Shown piece by piece: positions 10,850-21,028 of a stretch of 64,000 nt of DNA. The position numbers and the translations under genes are program-made. The notes under the pieces were generated by a model. It was given only the letters and a program-made list of their open reading frames with translations. It was not told the DNA's origin and made no database searches. Every line of letters begins with the position of its first letter. Position 1 is the stretch's first letter. Source of the DNA: Capsicum annuum (Eukaryota; Streptophyta; Magnoliopsida; Solanales; Solanaceae); assembly GCF_002878395.1 (NCBI RefSeq), contig NC_061122.1, positions 74,557,458 to 74,621,457 on the forward strand, in the 5' to 3' direction.

Positions 10850-12817
10850 TTGGAATATCCTAAACCATTCTTCACATGTCCATAAGCTTGAACCCTACGA
10901 TTTCTAATTGTACCTAAGTGTGAAGACCAATTCACCGGTATGGTAAATGCTTTGGATAAGAATTATCTTCATAAAATACCTCTAGCACAAACTTAAGTTG
11001 AGAACCTTTCAACCTTGTCAAGTTTTCGTATAAGCTCTAATGAGGGTCAACTTCAACTTATCACTCCTCATAGATTATGAAGAGTTATGTGGCTCATTAC
11101 CCACCAAATAAAAGCTATATAAGTATTCATTGTAACTCTACTAACTGTTCGTTCATATGAGCCTCGAGTAAAAAGTTATGACATTTTACTAACATGACAT
11201 AGTACAGTAAATTGCAACAAAATGTTGCCGCATTTTGCAAGGTGTGGGCCATATTTTGGACCTTGAAAAGTCATTAAAAGGGCCATTTTTTTACTTATGC
11301 CCCTGGGAAACCTCACAATCCAATTATTTTAACTTCTCAATTAACCTAATCAGTCACATTTTCATAGCATAATTCCCTCTTCTCCTCTTCCAAACACTAA
11401 TGGGAAACTCCCAAAAAAATTCAAAAGTGTAAGACTTCCGAGCAAGGCACTTCAAATCATTCACAAGCTTCTTTATCCCTAAGGTATATAAAGTTATTCT
11501 TTTTATGTGGGAACTCCATTCTCCCCACAACTAAGGTTAATTTTAGTTTTAATTCATAAATTATATTATGGTTTTTAATTGAAATCCTTGAGTTAATTCT
11601 TGTTCTCTTTATAAAACTCTCTGAATGTTCTATGGTTTTTAGTGAGAATACCATGAGTTTGGATACAATTCATATTTTATGAAAGATTAGTTCAAGAAAT
11701 AAAAGTTTTACTTATGAAAATTTTACAAAGAATCTTTATGTTCTTATCATGTCTTGAAAAGAGAAAAGCTTCTCATATCTCAGAAAAGTTAGAGTTAAGA
11801 AAAATTAATGAGATTTATAGCTGAGTTCAAGGAGAATAGATCGGTTCATGATGAATTTTCAGTCAAGCATAATTTTTAGAAAATAAGTTTTAGACTTGTG
11901 TTATGAGCAGTTAATATGTCTTAGGTAAATTATTTAACATCGAGATAGGTATGATTTCAAGGTCAAATATCCTAGGCTACATCACCACCATAGGTTTGAC
12001 CTTTGGGCTAAGTTTTGTATCCATAAGTTATATTTTATCTTGTACCCTAGAAAGGTATATGATGGCTTTTCTCAATATGGGCAAGACATTGAACTTCATG
12101 TTTTTTAAATAGTTTATGTCGGTTAAGAGAAACTCCTCAGACAAAAAACTTACTTATTTTGAGATAATATCTGATTGGTCGAGGCCATTAGCTCAAAGTG
12201 AGTTTTTATGAAGCATTGTTCTCAACTTTTGTTCAAATTTTCAGTTTCCAATTTCAATTTTAAGAAAATTTTACATATACATCTTTAAGTTTCTGCATTC
12301 AGATTAGTCATCCTTCTTTTCCGTTAGTCACCTTGTTTTATCACTATATTATTTATGTCACTGTTTTTCATATTTATAATTTTTATATATTCGTACCATT
12401 TTACTTTACTACTTTATATGTCAGTACATTCAAAGTACTCATGTCGCTTTTCAGATCTATTTTGTTTTATGATGTAGCCCCTGGCTTACAGATGTTTAGG
12501 TTACTAAGCGGAGACTTCAGTAGGTTGTTGTATCATCTTGAGGGATTCCTCATTCTTTAGACGACTTAGTAGTATTCATCACTAGTTTCTTTGTTACAAA
12601 AAGGTTGTTATACTCAGATGTAGTAAAGACTTCATAGACATAGTCAAGTCAATTTAGTTGTAATCATTTTTAAACATTTGTAGTGTTTTGGTTTATAGGA
12701 GTTCATATTATTTTTATTTCATTTTATTTACAAAAGTTGGCCCATGTTTTCATCTTTGGTATTTTAGTAAAAGTTTAATTTTTCAGTTGCATTCCAGGCC
12801 GAGCGATTTTCTCATGC
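10850..12817 (+). repeat. G2 3' LTR, first segment (split by H1 and G3)
   Basis: The LTR begins TGGAATATCCTAAACC after the polypurine tract and is a different subfamily from G1 and G3. It runs to 12817, where H1 is inserted. The continuation is 13673-13715 and then, after G3, 22416 to about 22437, giving roughly 2.0 kb in all. The reassembly rests on the target duplications of H1 and G3; the 3' terminus near 22437 is an estimate. No second copy of this LTR is in the window. The short ORFs at 11457-11654 (-) and 12333-12560 (+) have no retroelement or other recognisable content. Confidence 0.6.
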
Positions 12818-13007
12818 TAGGGGTGTCAATGGATTTTTAAAAAATAATCCAACCAGCCGAATCGTACCGTACCAAATCGATATTTAGGTTTCTTTTGATA
12901 AAACTAAAAGATTTAGTATAAATATATAATTGTACCGAATAATTGGGTAGATTTTTTATTTATAAAAGTTGATCAAAAAATAACCAAACCTTACTGAATA
13001 ACGTGTC

Positions 13008-13047
<40 letters not shown>

Positions 13048-13672
13048 AATCTTAAAAATAATATATACTAAACTTTTTTCCTTATATCTAGGGAGATGAA
13101 AATGGCAACATAATTAACTCTCGAAGTCTGAATGCTAAACTTTATTATACTATTATGACCAAAACTAAATTAGATATATTATTTCGACTCTCTAGTAGTA
13201 ACTAGTAAACTATAAAGTAGTTCAATGATCTTGGGTAGCAAGCTGCAAACTATAAAATATTTTCTCTCTTATGACTTAAATTTTTCTTATTTTATAATAG
13301 TAGACTCAATTCTTGAAATTCATGTTGATTGATTTCTTTTCACTCATGTGATCTAAATTATATTTCTCATCTTTGTTTAGTATTATTTTAACTCATTGTA
13401 AAATAATGAGATGCATCTTCATTTTTTATTCATCACCGTTTAATTAGTAAAAATATCTAGAGAATTTCATAAAATTCATGCACATGTATACATGATAGCA
13501 TTTTCTATTTTTTACTTTTTCAAAGACAAAGAAAAATAAAAATTAATCAAAATGTACCGACAATGAAGAATAATTGAGAGGATGGGATGGTTTTGAGAAG
13601 TCTGATTTTGATTAAATAAAATAAAATAACTCAATAAAAATAACTGCTCGAACCATAATATTGACACCCCTA
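12818..13672. mobile_element. H1: non-autonomous hAT-like DNA transposon, 855 bp
   Basis: Perfect 13-bp terminal inverted repeats are present: TAGGGGTGTCAAT at 12818-12830 and ATTGACACCCCTA at 13660-13672. The flanks are 8-bp near-duplications, TCTCATGC (12810-12817) and TCTCAAAC (13673-13680), 6 of 8 identical. An 8-bp duplication with short termini of the (T)AGGGGTGTCAA type is characteristic of plant hAT elements. No transposase frame is present, so it would need a transposase in trans. The interior is AT-rich and includes a GT/AT microsatellite. Confidence 0.85.
13003..13047. repeat. (GT)n(AT)n compound microsatellite in H1
   Basis: An uninterrupted run of GT dinucleotides passes into a run of AT dinucleotides. 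It lies inside the DNA transposon. Confidence 0.95.
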
Positions 13673-13715
13673 TCTCAAACCATTCATGATTCCAAATATA
13701 TGTTATGTCAAGGGT
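13673..13715 (+). repeat. G2 3' LTR, second segment
   Basis: This 43-bp strip lies between H1 and G3. Its first 8 bases are the H1 target duplication and its last 5 (AGGGT, 13711-13715) are the G3 target duplication. It is treated as G2 LTR because it links both insertions. Confidence 0.55.
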
Positions 13716-14349
13716 AGAAAGACCCTGGGTTTTGGAACCTTTGAGAGTTTTTTGGATTTTTGGTTTTTGGACAAGATACGACTGGGGTACATGTCGTATG
13801 ACGAAATACGGTTGGTAAGGTTAGTTCATACACTAACTAGTGATGGTTGGTAGGTTTGATTGATTTCTGAAATAGGTACAACTTGGGGTGGTACGAGTCG
13901 TATGGTATTTGTTGAGTCATATGATTGGGTTTTTCTTCACTTAATCTGAGACTTAGTGAAGTAACTTGGATCTAAGTACGAGTGGCTCACCATGGGTCGT
14001 GAGATAGGGTATAAGTCTTATCTTCCCACTCGTATATCAGACTGTCTCAACTCCTCTTGGTTCTGTTATGGGTATAGGTTAAGGGTGCTAGTCATATCCT
14101 TAGATACAATTTGGCTTGCATGTTTGTATGTTGACCTATGTGGGGGTCTAAGGGAGGTCAAGGGTACAAGTTATGGGTACCACTCATATTGAAGGGTATG
14201 GCCAGTATGGTTGAGTAGTACCCACCTACAGGGATTTTATGCAGTTAAGTTGGGGGTAATTTAGACATTTTCCCTTTTAACATATTCAATCCCCAAGAAT
14301 TATAACTCTAATGGGACATTAGTTACCCTATTATTCTAACCTTAATGAG

Positions 14350-14433
14350 GGAGAAGTATCTTGCCCTAGATTTGGAGCTTGTTTGTATGATTTCTCTCCA
14401 CCATCTTCATAATCTAAGGCAAGATACTTCTCC
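14350..14433. repeat. 16-bp perfect inverted repeat in G3 5' LTR
   Basis: GGAGAAGTATCTTGCC at 14350-14365 is the exact reverse complement of GGCAAGATACTTCTCC at 14418-14433, with a 52-base spacer. Related LTRs keep only the right-arm text, so the left arm looks newly made. Confidence 0.85.
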
Positions 14434-14823
14434 GTCAATGTCAGTTCCGACTAAAGACATATTTTATACAATGTTTTCATGGTATTATTATTGTACGGTT
14501 TTGGGGTATTCAAATATATATTAGGGTTCGGTATTAAATTGGTTATGGTTTTTCCGCGTTTTAATTATTTTAACATGCTTTAATGGTGGTTTGGAAAATT
14601 GGTTGCATGGGAATAGTTAATTGTTAATTCGATTTGGTTTTGAAAACACTATGCCCCCAACATTTTAATAAAATGCCTTTGATAATGCTTTTACTATATT
14701 ATGAAACTTTTGATGGAACTATTGCATGGTATGGCTTGGTAATGAAACCCTAAATGGTATAAATGGTTTAGAATGGTTAAATGGTAGATTTTGGTGGTCA
14801 TGGTTATGGTTAAATAAACTTCA

Positions 14824-14990
14824 TTATGGGGTACAAGGGAATCCCCCAAGTAAACATATTAATGAACAACTTATGGGGTACATGGGATTCGGCCAAGCAA
14901 ACATAATAATGGAAGAGTTGTGGGGTACACGCGATTCCCCCAAGTTAACTTAATAATGTAATCTATGGGTAAATGGGAATCCCTTTTACA
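14824..14990 (+). repeat. LTR minisatellite, 4 copies, 45-47 bp period (G3)
   Basis: Copies start at about 14824, 14871, 14918 and 14963. Each carries a form of TGGGGTACATGGGAATCCCC followed by CAAGTAAACATAATAATG. Confidence 0.85.
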
Positions 14991-15603
14991 TAAAAGGTTG
15001 GCTAAGGACATCGGTTGTAAGCTATAGTCGGTATGACGATACCACTACTCATAGACTTGGTTAATAATTATGGAATAATAGTTTGGTTTGATGGTATTGG
15101 CTTTAATTGGGAAATAATGGCAGGTGTGATAACTAACTATAAAGGTGTGAGTCCAATAGACAAACACTGGAAACTCATGTTTGCCGACATGAGAGTCGGT
15201 CACAGAGACCATAGATGATACTATGAGATATATGGGAATCCTCTAAGTACATTGTAAATATATATGATGGATAGCGAAGAATACACTGGAATCCCTGGCT
15301 CTTATGGTATTCCTGCTCTATGCGGCAAGATGTATCTGGGCTCGTTCAGGGGGTTATACTTGACCCATATAGCTCGTAGGTATTTTTAAGATGGTTAAGA
15401 TACACATGCCCAAGTTAATGGTTCTAAATGCTTACTAAACCCAGTTTATTTTCCCAGCATGGTTATATATATATATGATACATATATATCATATGTATGG
15501 TTTGTATGTATGTGGTTAGTTTACTTGGCTTTTTCTTTGGCATTATTTTATCCTTTTACTGAGTACTTGCAAACATTCACCCACTAACCCATCTTCAGGC
15601 TTT

Positions 15604-15690
15604 TGTATCCCTATGCGATGAAGGAACCAACCATTTTACTCACTAATACTGTATCCCTATGCGATGAAGGAACCAACCATTTTACTCCTC
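15604..15690 (+). repeat. 46-bp tandem duplication in G3 5' LTR
   Basis: TGTATCCCTATGCGATGAAG and the bases after it, through CATTTTACTC, occur at 15604 and again at 15650 without a mismatch over about 39 bp. The G3 3' LTR has a single copy in the same place (about 21790-21827), so the duplication is specific to the 5' LTR. Confidence 0.9.
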
Positions 15691-16281
15691 CTTATTAGTG
15701 ATCAAATTTAGGATTAGCTATTGGATTGAAATGGTGAGATTCTATGTTCCGGAAGGCTCCATTTCATATTTAGACATCTTTACATACTTTGGACATTCTA
15801 TGGATATTAGTTTTGGCTATGGTTGGGGGCATGTCCCAATCGGATAATGTATTTTTTTTGGTTAGAGGCTTGTATGACTACTATGGGTTGGAATGAGAGG
15901 GTTCAATATTGGAGTCAGCCTTCGTATTGGCACTGGTATTGGAGCTGACACCAATTGACTATATTGTTGGTTTTTCCATCCTCTTTTATTTTAGAATTAT
16001 ATAATTATATTGGCACTCATATGGTTATGATTTTTTATTATGCTTTGGTTTGGTATTTGTTTTCAATTGGGTATCGGAAGATTGGACTCATTCGGATGGT
16101 CATAATCATAAACCTATCCAGAGTCTTGGATTACTTAATAATGCTATCTTGTTATACTTTCAGAATCCATCCAACTCAAGATATTCATAGGTCTGTTGGG
16201 TTGGGTTATGGGGTATTCTCCAATCTGGGTTGGACTTGGGATGCCCATAACGACAAGGCCTCGGGTTGGGTCAAGTCAAGC

Positions 16282-16303
16282 TGGTATCAAAGCTTAGGTT
16301 CAC
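16282..16303 (+). other. G3 primer-binding site (tRNA-iMet type)
   Basis: TGGTATCAAAGCTTAGGTTC lies three bases past the 5' LTR end and resembles the 3' complement of initiator tRNA-Met. Confidence 0.8.
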
Positions 16304-16489
16304 GGTCAATTAGAAGTCAACAAAGTCGTGTCGAGTAGAGTCTTTATTAAGGGTGTGTAGCATTCCACACTTAAAAGGGAGAGGCTACACGGTATCTAGG
16401 AATGTTTCACTTCCTTGGTATTCTATTTTCAAGCTTGGAGTCTAAGTCCCAGAATATTCTTTAATCCTGGTTTTTCTTATTTTCAGATA

Positions 16490-17790
16490 ATGCCTCGAAG
16501 ATCCGAGATGTAAGGTAACTCTTTTGTCCTAACTGAGAACATGTTAAAGGGACACGTACTACTCAGGGGATCCATACTCAGTCTAGGTGTCCTGTCCTTG
16601 ATATTTTTGGAGTTCCAATGATTTTTACAATTCCTCCCTAGGATGAGTAACAAATGCACAATTTTGCCAATTTATTCATGTTATTGCTCAGTTTGTGGTT
16701 GCTCAAGCTGAGCGGTATGCATCTAGTGTTTCATCTATTTAAGCCATAAGAGTTAGCTAGTTTATGAAGATGAATTCTTCTATTTTTACTGGTGTAAGGT
16801 GAAACAGGATCGTAATAGTTTCTTTGATAAAATGGAGTAAATTTTTAGGGTGATGCAGGCCTCGAATATGGAAAGGGTGAATGTTATTGCTTACCAACTT
16901 GAGGATATGGCGTACCATGGTATGAGCAGTGGGATAATGAGAGGTGATAATTAGGATTCGACCTTATGGGAGACTATCACTAAGATTTTTCTAGACCACT
17001 TCTTTCCTTGGGAGTTGAGAGAAGCAAAGGAAGAGGAATTTGTCAATCTGTGATAAGGGAAAATGTCTTTTAAGGAATATGCCTTTAAATTTCATCAGTT
17101 ATCAAGATATGCCCCAAAATTGATGTTTGATATGAGGGAAAGAATGAGAAAGTTTAGGGATATAGATATGCCCTAGAATATGCCTTTCAGGATTTGATCC
17201 TTGAAAGCAAGACAGGATTACTGATTAAGGATATGAATATGTCTAGGTTGGTGGTTCATATGCAATAGGTGGAGGAAGAAAAGAGGAAGCAAGCTGAGTT
17301 TAAGGAAAGGCAGGGCAAGAAGCTCAGGTCATCCGAACAAAGTGGTGGGCAAGAGCAAGGTGGCCGAGATGGTAAAAAGTGGCCAACAAAGAAGTGAAGA
17401 AGTTTTGATTCCTTTTCTACAGCTAGTACTCTATACCTAAAATAGTTAGGTGATAGGCTTCAACAGGGTGGTGCTAATTTTGAGGCACACGATGCCCAAT
17501 CTCAGGTAGGTAAGGCTTAGTTGACCACATCATGCCCTTCTTGTCAGTTTTATGGTAGGATGCATAGGAGGTTCTATGATGAGGAGAGGGATAGTTGCTT
17601 CAAATATGGCCAGCCAGGCAATATTTTTAGAAACTTACCGATTGTTAAGTGTGCTTCGAGAGCGAGTAAGGCTCCGGTTGCTTTATCTTCTGCTCCTACA
17701 CGAAAGGGTGTTGCTTCTGCATCTGTCTTTTCTTTTTGCACTAGCATGGGTTGAAATAGGTTATATTCTTTTGCTACTCGGCAGGAATCT
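16490..17790 (+). pseudogene. G3 gag, broken
   Basis: The start ATG at 16490 (MPRRSEM, then a stop) follows TTTTTCTTATTTTCAG, a splice-acceptor-like tract. Downstream pieces in shifting frames show Tekay/Del gag hallmarks: a capsid-like part near 16930-17060 (FLDHFFPWELREAKEEEFVN), then KEYAFKFHQLSRYAPKL near 17070-17125, and a basic QVEEEKRKQ-type segment near 17265-17310. A degenerate zinc knuckle at 17600-17640 reads CFKYGQPGNIFRNLP and has lost zinc ligands. The open frame at 17521-17754 is the knuckle region only. Gag would build the virus-like particle. Confidence 0.8.
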
Positions 17791-18245
17791 GAGTCATCAC
17801 ATGATGTCATGATTGGTATGTTACAACTCTTTTCTTGTGATGTTTATTACTTATTTGATCTGTGGTCCAATCTCTCTTATGTGACCTCATTTGTACTTGT
17901 ATATTCTAGCTTTGATCCTAAGGTTATTTTAGATCTTTTTTCATTTTCTATTCTAGTAGAAGACTTTACGATTGTTAAAAGGGTCTATAGAGGGTGTGCG
18001 GATCTATGTGTAGTAGGCAGACTTTGGTGGATTTATTTGAACTTGATATGTTGGATTTTGATGTTATTCTGGGGATGGATTGGTTACACTCTTATTATGC
18101 ATCCTTAGATTGTCGGACCCTAAGGTTGTCTTTAGGTTCACTGGTGAAATGGTTATTGAGTGAGAGAGTGGTTCCTTAGCTCCAAGAGGAAGGTGTTGTT
18201 CTTAGCTTAGAGCTCAAAAGTTATTCTCTAAAAAGTGTCTCTATT
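17791..18245 (+). pseudogene. G3 aspartic protease and linker, broken
   Basis: The text starts after gag in one frame (VMIGMLQLFSCDVYYL), shifts near 17995, and continues as LDMLDFDVILGMDWLHSYYA, the conserved C-terminal half of chromovirus proteases. The active-site LLDPGS is changed to LFDLWSN near 17850-17870, so catalysis is lost despite a retained aspartate. The linker to reverse transcriptase follows. Confidence 0.8.
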
Positions 18246-19200
18246 ATTTGGTTTGGGATAAAGATTCTAACTCAGAAGGTCCTTCTTCACATTCGGTTCT
18301 GGTGGTAAATGAGTTTCCTAAGGTCTTTTTAAATAATTTTCCTAGTGTTCCTCTGGATAGGGAGATTAAGTTTGTTATCGCTTTGGTGTTAGACATTTGT
18401 GCAATATCTATTCCTCTTTATATATTGGCTTCGGTTGAGTTAAGGGAACTCAAGTAGCAACTTATGAATCTTTTGAATAAGGGTTTCATCCGTTCTAGTG
18501 TGTCACCTTAGGGTGCAACAGTGTTATTCGTGCAAAAAATAGATAGTTCCCTTCGGATGTGCATTGACTATTAGCAATTTAATAAGGTAATGGTTAAGAA
18601 CAAGTATCATCTTCCAAGGATAGATGACTTGTTTGATCAGTTGCAAGGTGCCAAATTCCTTTTTAATATAGATCTTCGGTCTAGGTATCATTAACATAAG
18701 ATTAGGGAGGAGCATATCTCTAAGATGGCTTTCCATACTCAGTATGGGCACTTTGAATTTATGGTTATGTCATTTAGTTTGACTAATTCCCCAACGGCAT
18801 TTAATGGATTTGATGAACAAGGTTTTTAGAAAACTTTTGTATTTTTTGATCTTTGTGTTCATTGATGACATCTTGGTCTATTCTAAGAGTTATATCGATT
18901 AGGCTAATCACTTTTGTCTAGTATTGCAGACTTTAAAGGAGCAGTAGTTGTATGTCAAGTTCTTTAAGTGTGAGTTTTGGTTGAACGTTGTGGCTTTTCT
19001 TGATCATATTATTTTTAGTAAAGGGATCATGGTGGATTCTCAAAAGATGGTTGAGGTTAAATGGTGGCCTAGACCCATGAATCCAACCGACATTAAAAGC
19101 TTCTTGGGTTTGGCTGGGCATTATAGGCGGTTTATGAAAGGTTTCATAACGAATGATGCTCCATTGACTAAGTTGAACCAAAAAAAGGTAAAGTTTTCTT
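18246..19200 (+). pseudogene. G3 reverse transcriptase, broken
   Basis: All blocks are in order but with stops and frameshifts: the linker VVNEFPKVFLNNFP (about 18303), the MCIDY block near 18555, [14 protein letters not shown] near 18615-18660, and the palm motif FIDDILVYS at 18858-18884, which keeps both catalytic aspartates. The thumb and connection follow: KCEFWLNVVAFLDHI at 18966 and FLGLAGHYRRFMKGF at 19100. The open frames at 18248-18457 and 18948-19202 are pieces of this one gene. The enzyme would copy element RNA to DNA. Confidence 0.85.
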
Positions 19201-19660
19201 GATCGGATGCTTGTGAAGGGAGTATTGAGGAGCTAAAGGATAAGCTAGCTTTAGTTCAATTTTTACATTGCCTTAAGGTAATGAGGGTTTTGTGGTTTCT
19301 TGCGATGCATCCCTGGTGGGACTTGGATGTGTTTTGATGCAGTAAGGGAAGGTTATTTCCTATGCTTCTAGGCAGGTGAAGGTGAATTGGAAGACTTATC
19401 CTACTCATAATTTAGAGATTTTAGTAGTGGTCTTTGCTTTACAAATTTGGTGGTATTATTTATACGAAGTGCGCGTGGAAATCTTTCCTAATCATAAGAG
19501 TCTACAGTATGTATATACTCAAAAAGAGTTAAATCTCAGGCTGAGGAGACAGTTGGAGCTTCTCAGGGACTATGACATAAGTCTTCATACCACCCAGTTA
19601 AAGCTAATGTGGTTGTTGATGCTCTTAGAAGGTTATCCATAAGGAGTTTAGCTCAAGTGC
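19201..19660 (+). pseudogene. G3 RNase H, broken
   Basis: The domain starts near 19205 (SDACEGS in frame pieces). Its middle holds the first strand (degenerate [16 protein letters not shown] in shifted frames, about 19290-19340), then KVNWKTYPTHNLEILVVVFA at 19376-19435 and TQKELNLRLRRQLELLRDYD at 19520-19575. The frame shifts at about 19600 before the DALRRLSIRSLA tail. The domain degrades the RNA strand of the hybrid. Confidence 0.85.
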
Positions 19661-21010
19661 AAAAGGAGAAATGGAAATTAGTTAAGGACATTCACCATTT
19701 GGCTAATCTTAGAGTTCGTCTCTTGCACTCCAATGATGGTGGTGTGGTGTTACAGGAAGTGGTTAGGTCGTCTCTTGGTGCAGAGATCAAGGAGAAGCAA
19801 ATGTTTGATCCAATCTTAATAAAAATCAAGAGTCATATTGGTGCGGAAAGGGTGATGGTGTTTGAGATCAGTGATGATGGCACTTTGCGGTTCCAAGGGA
19901 AGTTATGTGTACCTGACGTTGATGGTTTGCGACAAAGGTTCATGGCTGAGGCGCATGAATTGTGCTATGTTGTTCATCCAGGTTCAATAAAACTATATCA
20001 TAATCTCGAGGAAATGTATTAGTAGAAATTCTTTAAAAGGGATGTGGTTGATTTTATGGCCAAATGCATGGTGTGCCAACAAGTTAAAGTTGAGCACAGC
20101 GGGTGTTATCAAGAAATAAAGTTTCCAAAATGGAAATGGAGAGTAATCAATATGGATTTTGTTACTAGTATTCCTTGGTCTCAAAAATAACCTAATTTAA
20201 TTTGGGTCATCGTGGATAGTATGACAAAGTCCGCTCACTTCTTATCAGTGCTAACTAATTTTTAACTGATTCTATGTGCGGTTGTATCTTCCGGAGATTG
20301 TAAATCTGCATGGTATACCTACTTAGATTATCTCTAATTATGGTATGTAATTTTCATCTCACTTTTGGGAGTCGTTTCTAAAGTGGTTGAGCACTAAGGT
20401 TAGTCTGAGTACTGCTTTTCATCCACAAACAGTTAATTAAGCATAGAGGACTATTTAGACATTAGAGGATATGCTATGGGTATATATGATTGATAATGAT
20501 GGCAATTAGGTTGACATCTACCTTTGGTAGAGTTAGAGTTTGCTTATAATAATAGCTATCATTCTAGCATTGGGATAGCCCTTTTTAAGTCATTGTTGGT
20601 AGGAGGTGTATATCTCCTATTGGGTATTTTGAACTTGGTAAGGGAAATATGTTTGGTCTGAATATGGTTTATCAGGCTATGAAAAAGGTGATGCTGATTG
20701 GGGATAGGCTTAAGACTGCGTAAAGTCACCAAAAGACCATTACAAATATAAGGCATAGATATTTGGAGTTTGAGGCTGAGGATAAAGTGTCCCTAAATGT
20801 ATATCCCATGAAGGGAGTGATGCGATTCAGTAAAAAAGGAAAGCTCAGTCCCCGTTATGTTGGTCCATATGTGATTTTGAAGAGGGTTGGTAATGTGGCT
20901 TATGAATTAAAGTTGCCTTCTAGATTGAGCTCCATTCATTATATATTTCATGTCGCTATAATGAGAAATTGTCTTGGTGATCCTTCTTCAATGATTCCTT
21001 TGGAAGTAAT
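19661..21010 (+). pseudogene. G3 integrase, broken, chromodomain deleted
   Basis: The zinc-binding N-terminus is at 19850-20090 (RFQGKLCVPDVDGLRQRF; CMVCQQVK). The catalytic core starts near 20150, with the first aspartate kept in WVIVDSMTKSAHF. The second falls in a changed SNYG motif, and a stop lies next to the glutamate region (TLEDML, about 20455), so the DDE triad is not intact. The C-terminal domain at 20763-20990 is well kept ([20 protein letters not shown]). The text then goes straight from IPLEV to the polypurine tract, so the chromodomain that follows this point in G4, G5 and G7 is missing. Confidence 0.83.
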
Positions 21011-21014
21011 GATC

Positions 21015-21028
21015 CTAGTAGGGGAGAC
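21015..21028 (+). other. G3 polypurine tract
   Basis: CTAGTAGGGGAGAC directly precedes the 3' LTR, whose first bases AAAAACACCCTGGG match the 5' LTR start apart from the mutated terminal TG. Confidence 0.8.

Larger units (their letters stand above)
13716..16278 (+). repeat. G3 5' LTR
   Basis: The LTR begins AGAAAGACCCTGGGTTTTGG (terminal TG mutated to AG) and ends AAGTCA three bases before the primer site; the length is 2,563 bp. It matches the 3' LTR over 14960-16278 versus about 21115-22415 and over the first ~80 bp. It contains a 16-bp inverted repeat (14350-14433), a four-copy minisatellite (14824-14990), a 46-bp tandem duplication (15604-15690) and an AT-rich microsatellite near 15465-15495. 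The open stretch at 15955-16338 (127 codons) is a chance frame crossing the LTR end and primer site. Confidence 0.9.

Noticed and set aside
14824..14990. CRISPR-like array
   Set aside because: The repeats are diverged tandem units without unique spacers, inside a plant LTR.
15955..16338. 127-codon plus-strand open frame as a gene
   Set aside because: It runs through the end of the G3 LTR and across its primer site, and has no family resemblance. The matching part of the 3' LTR does not keep the frame.
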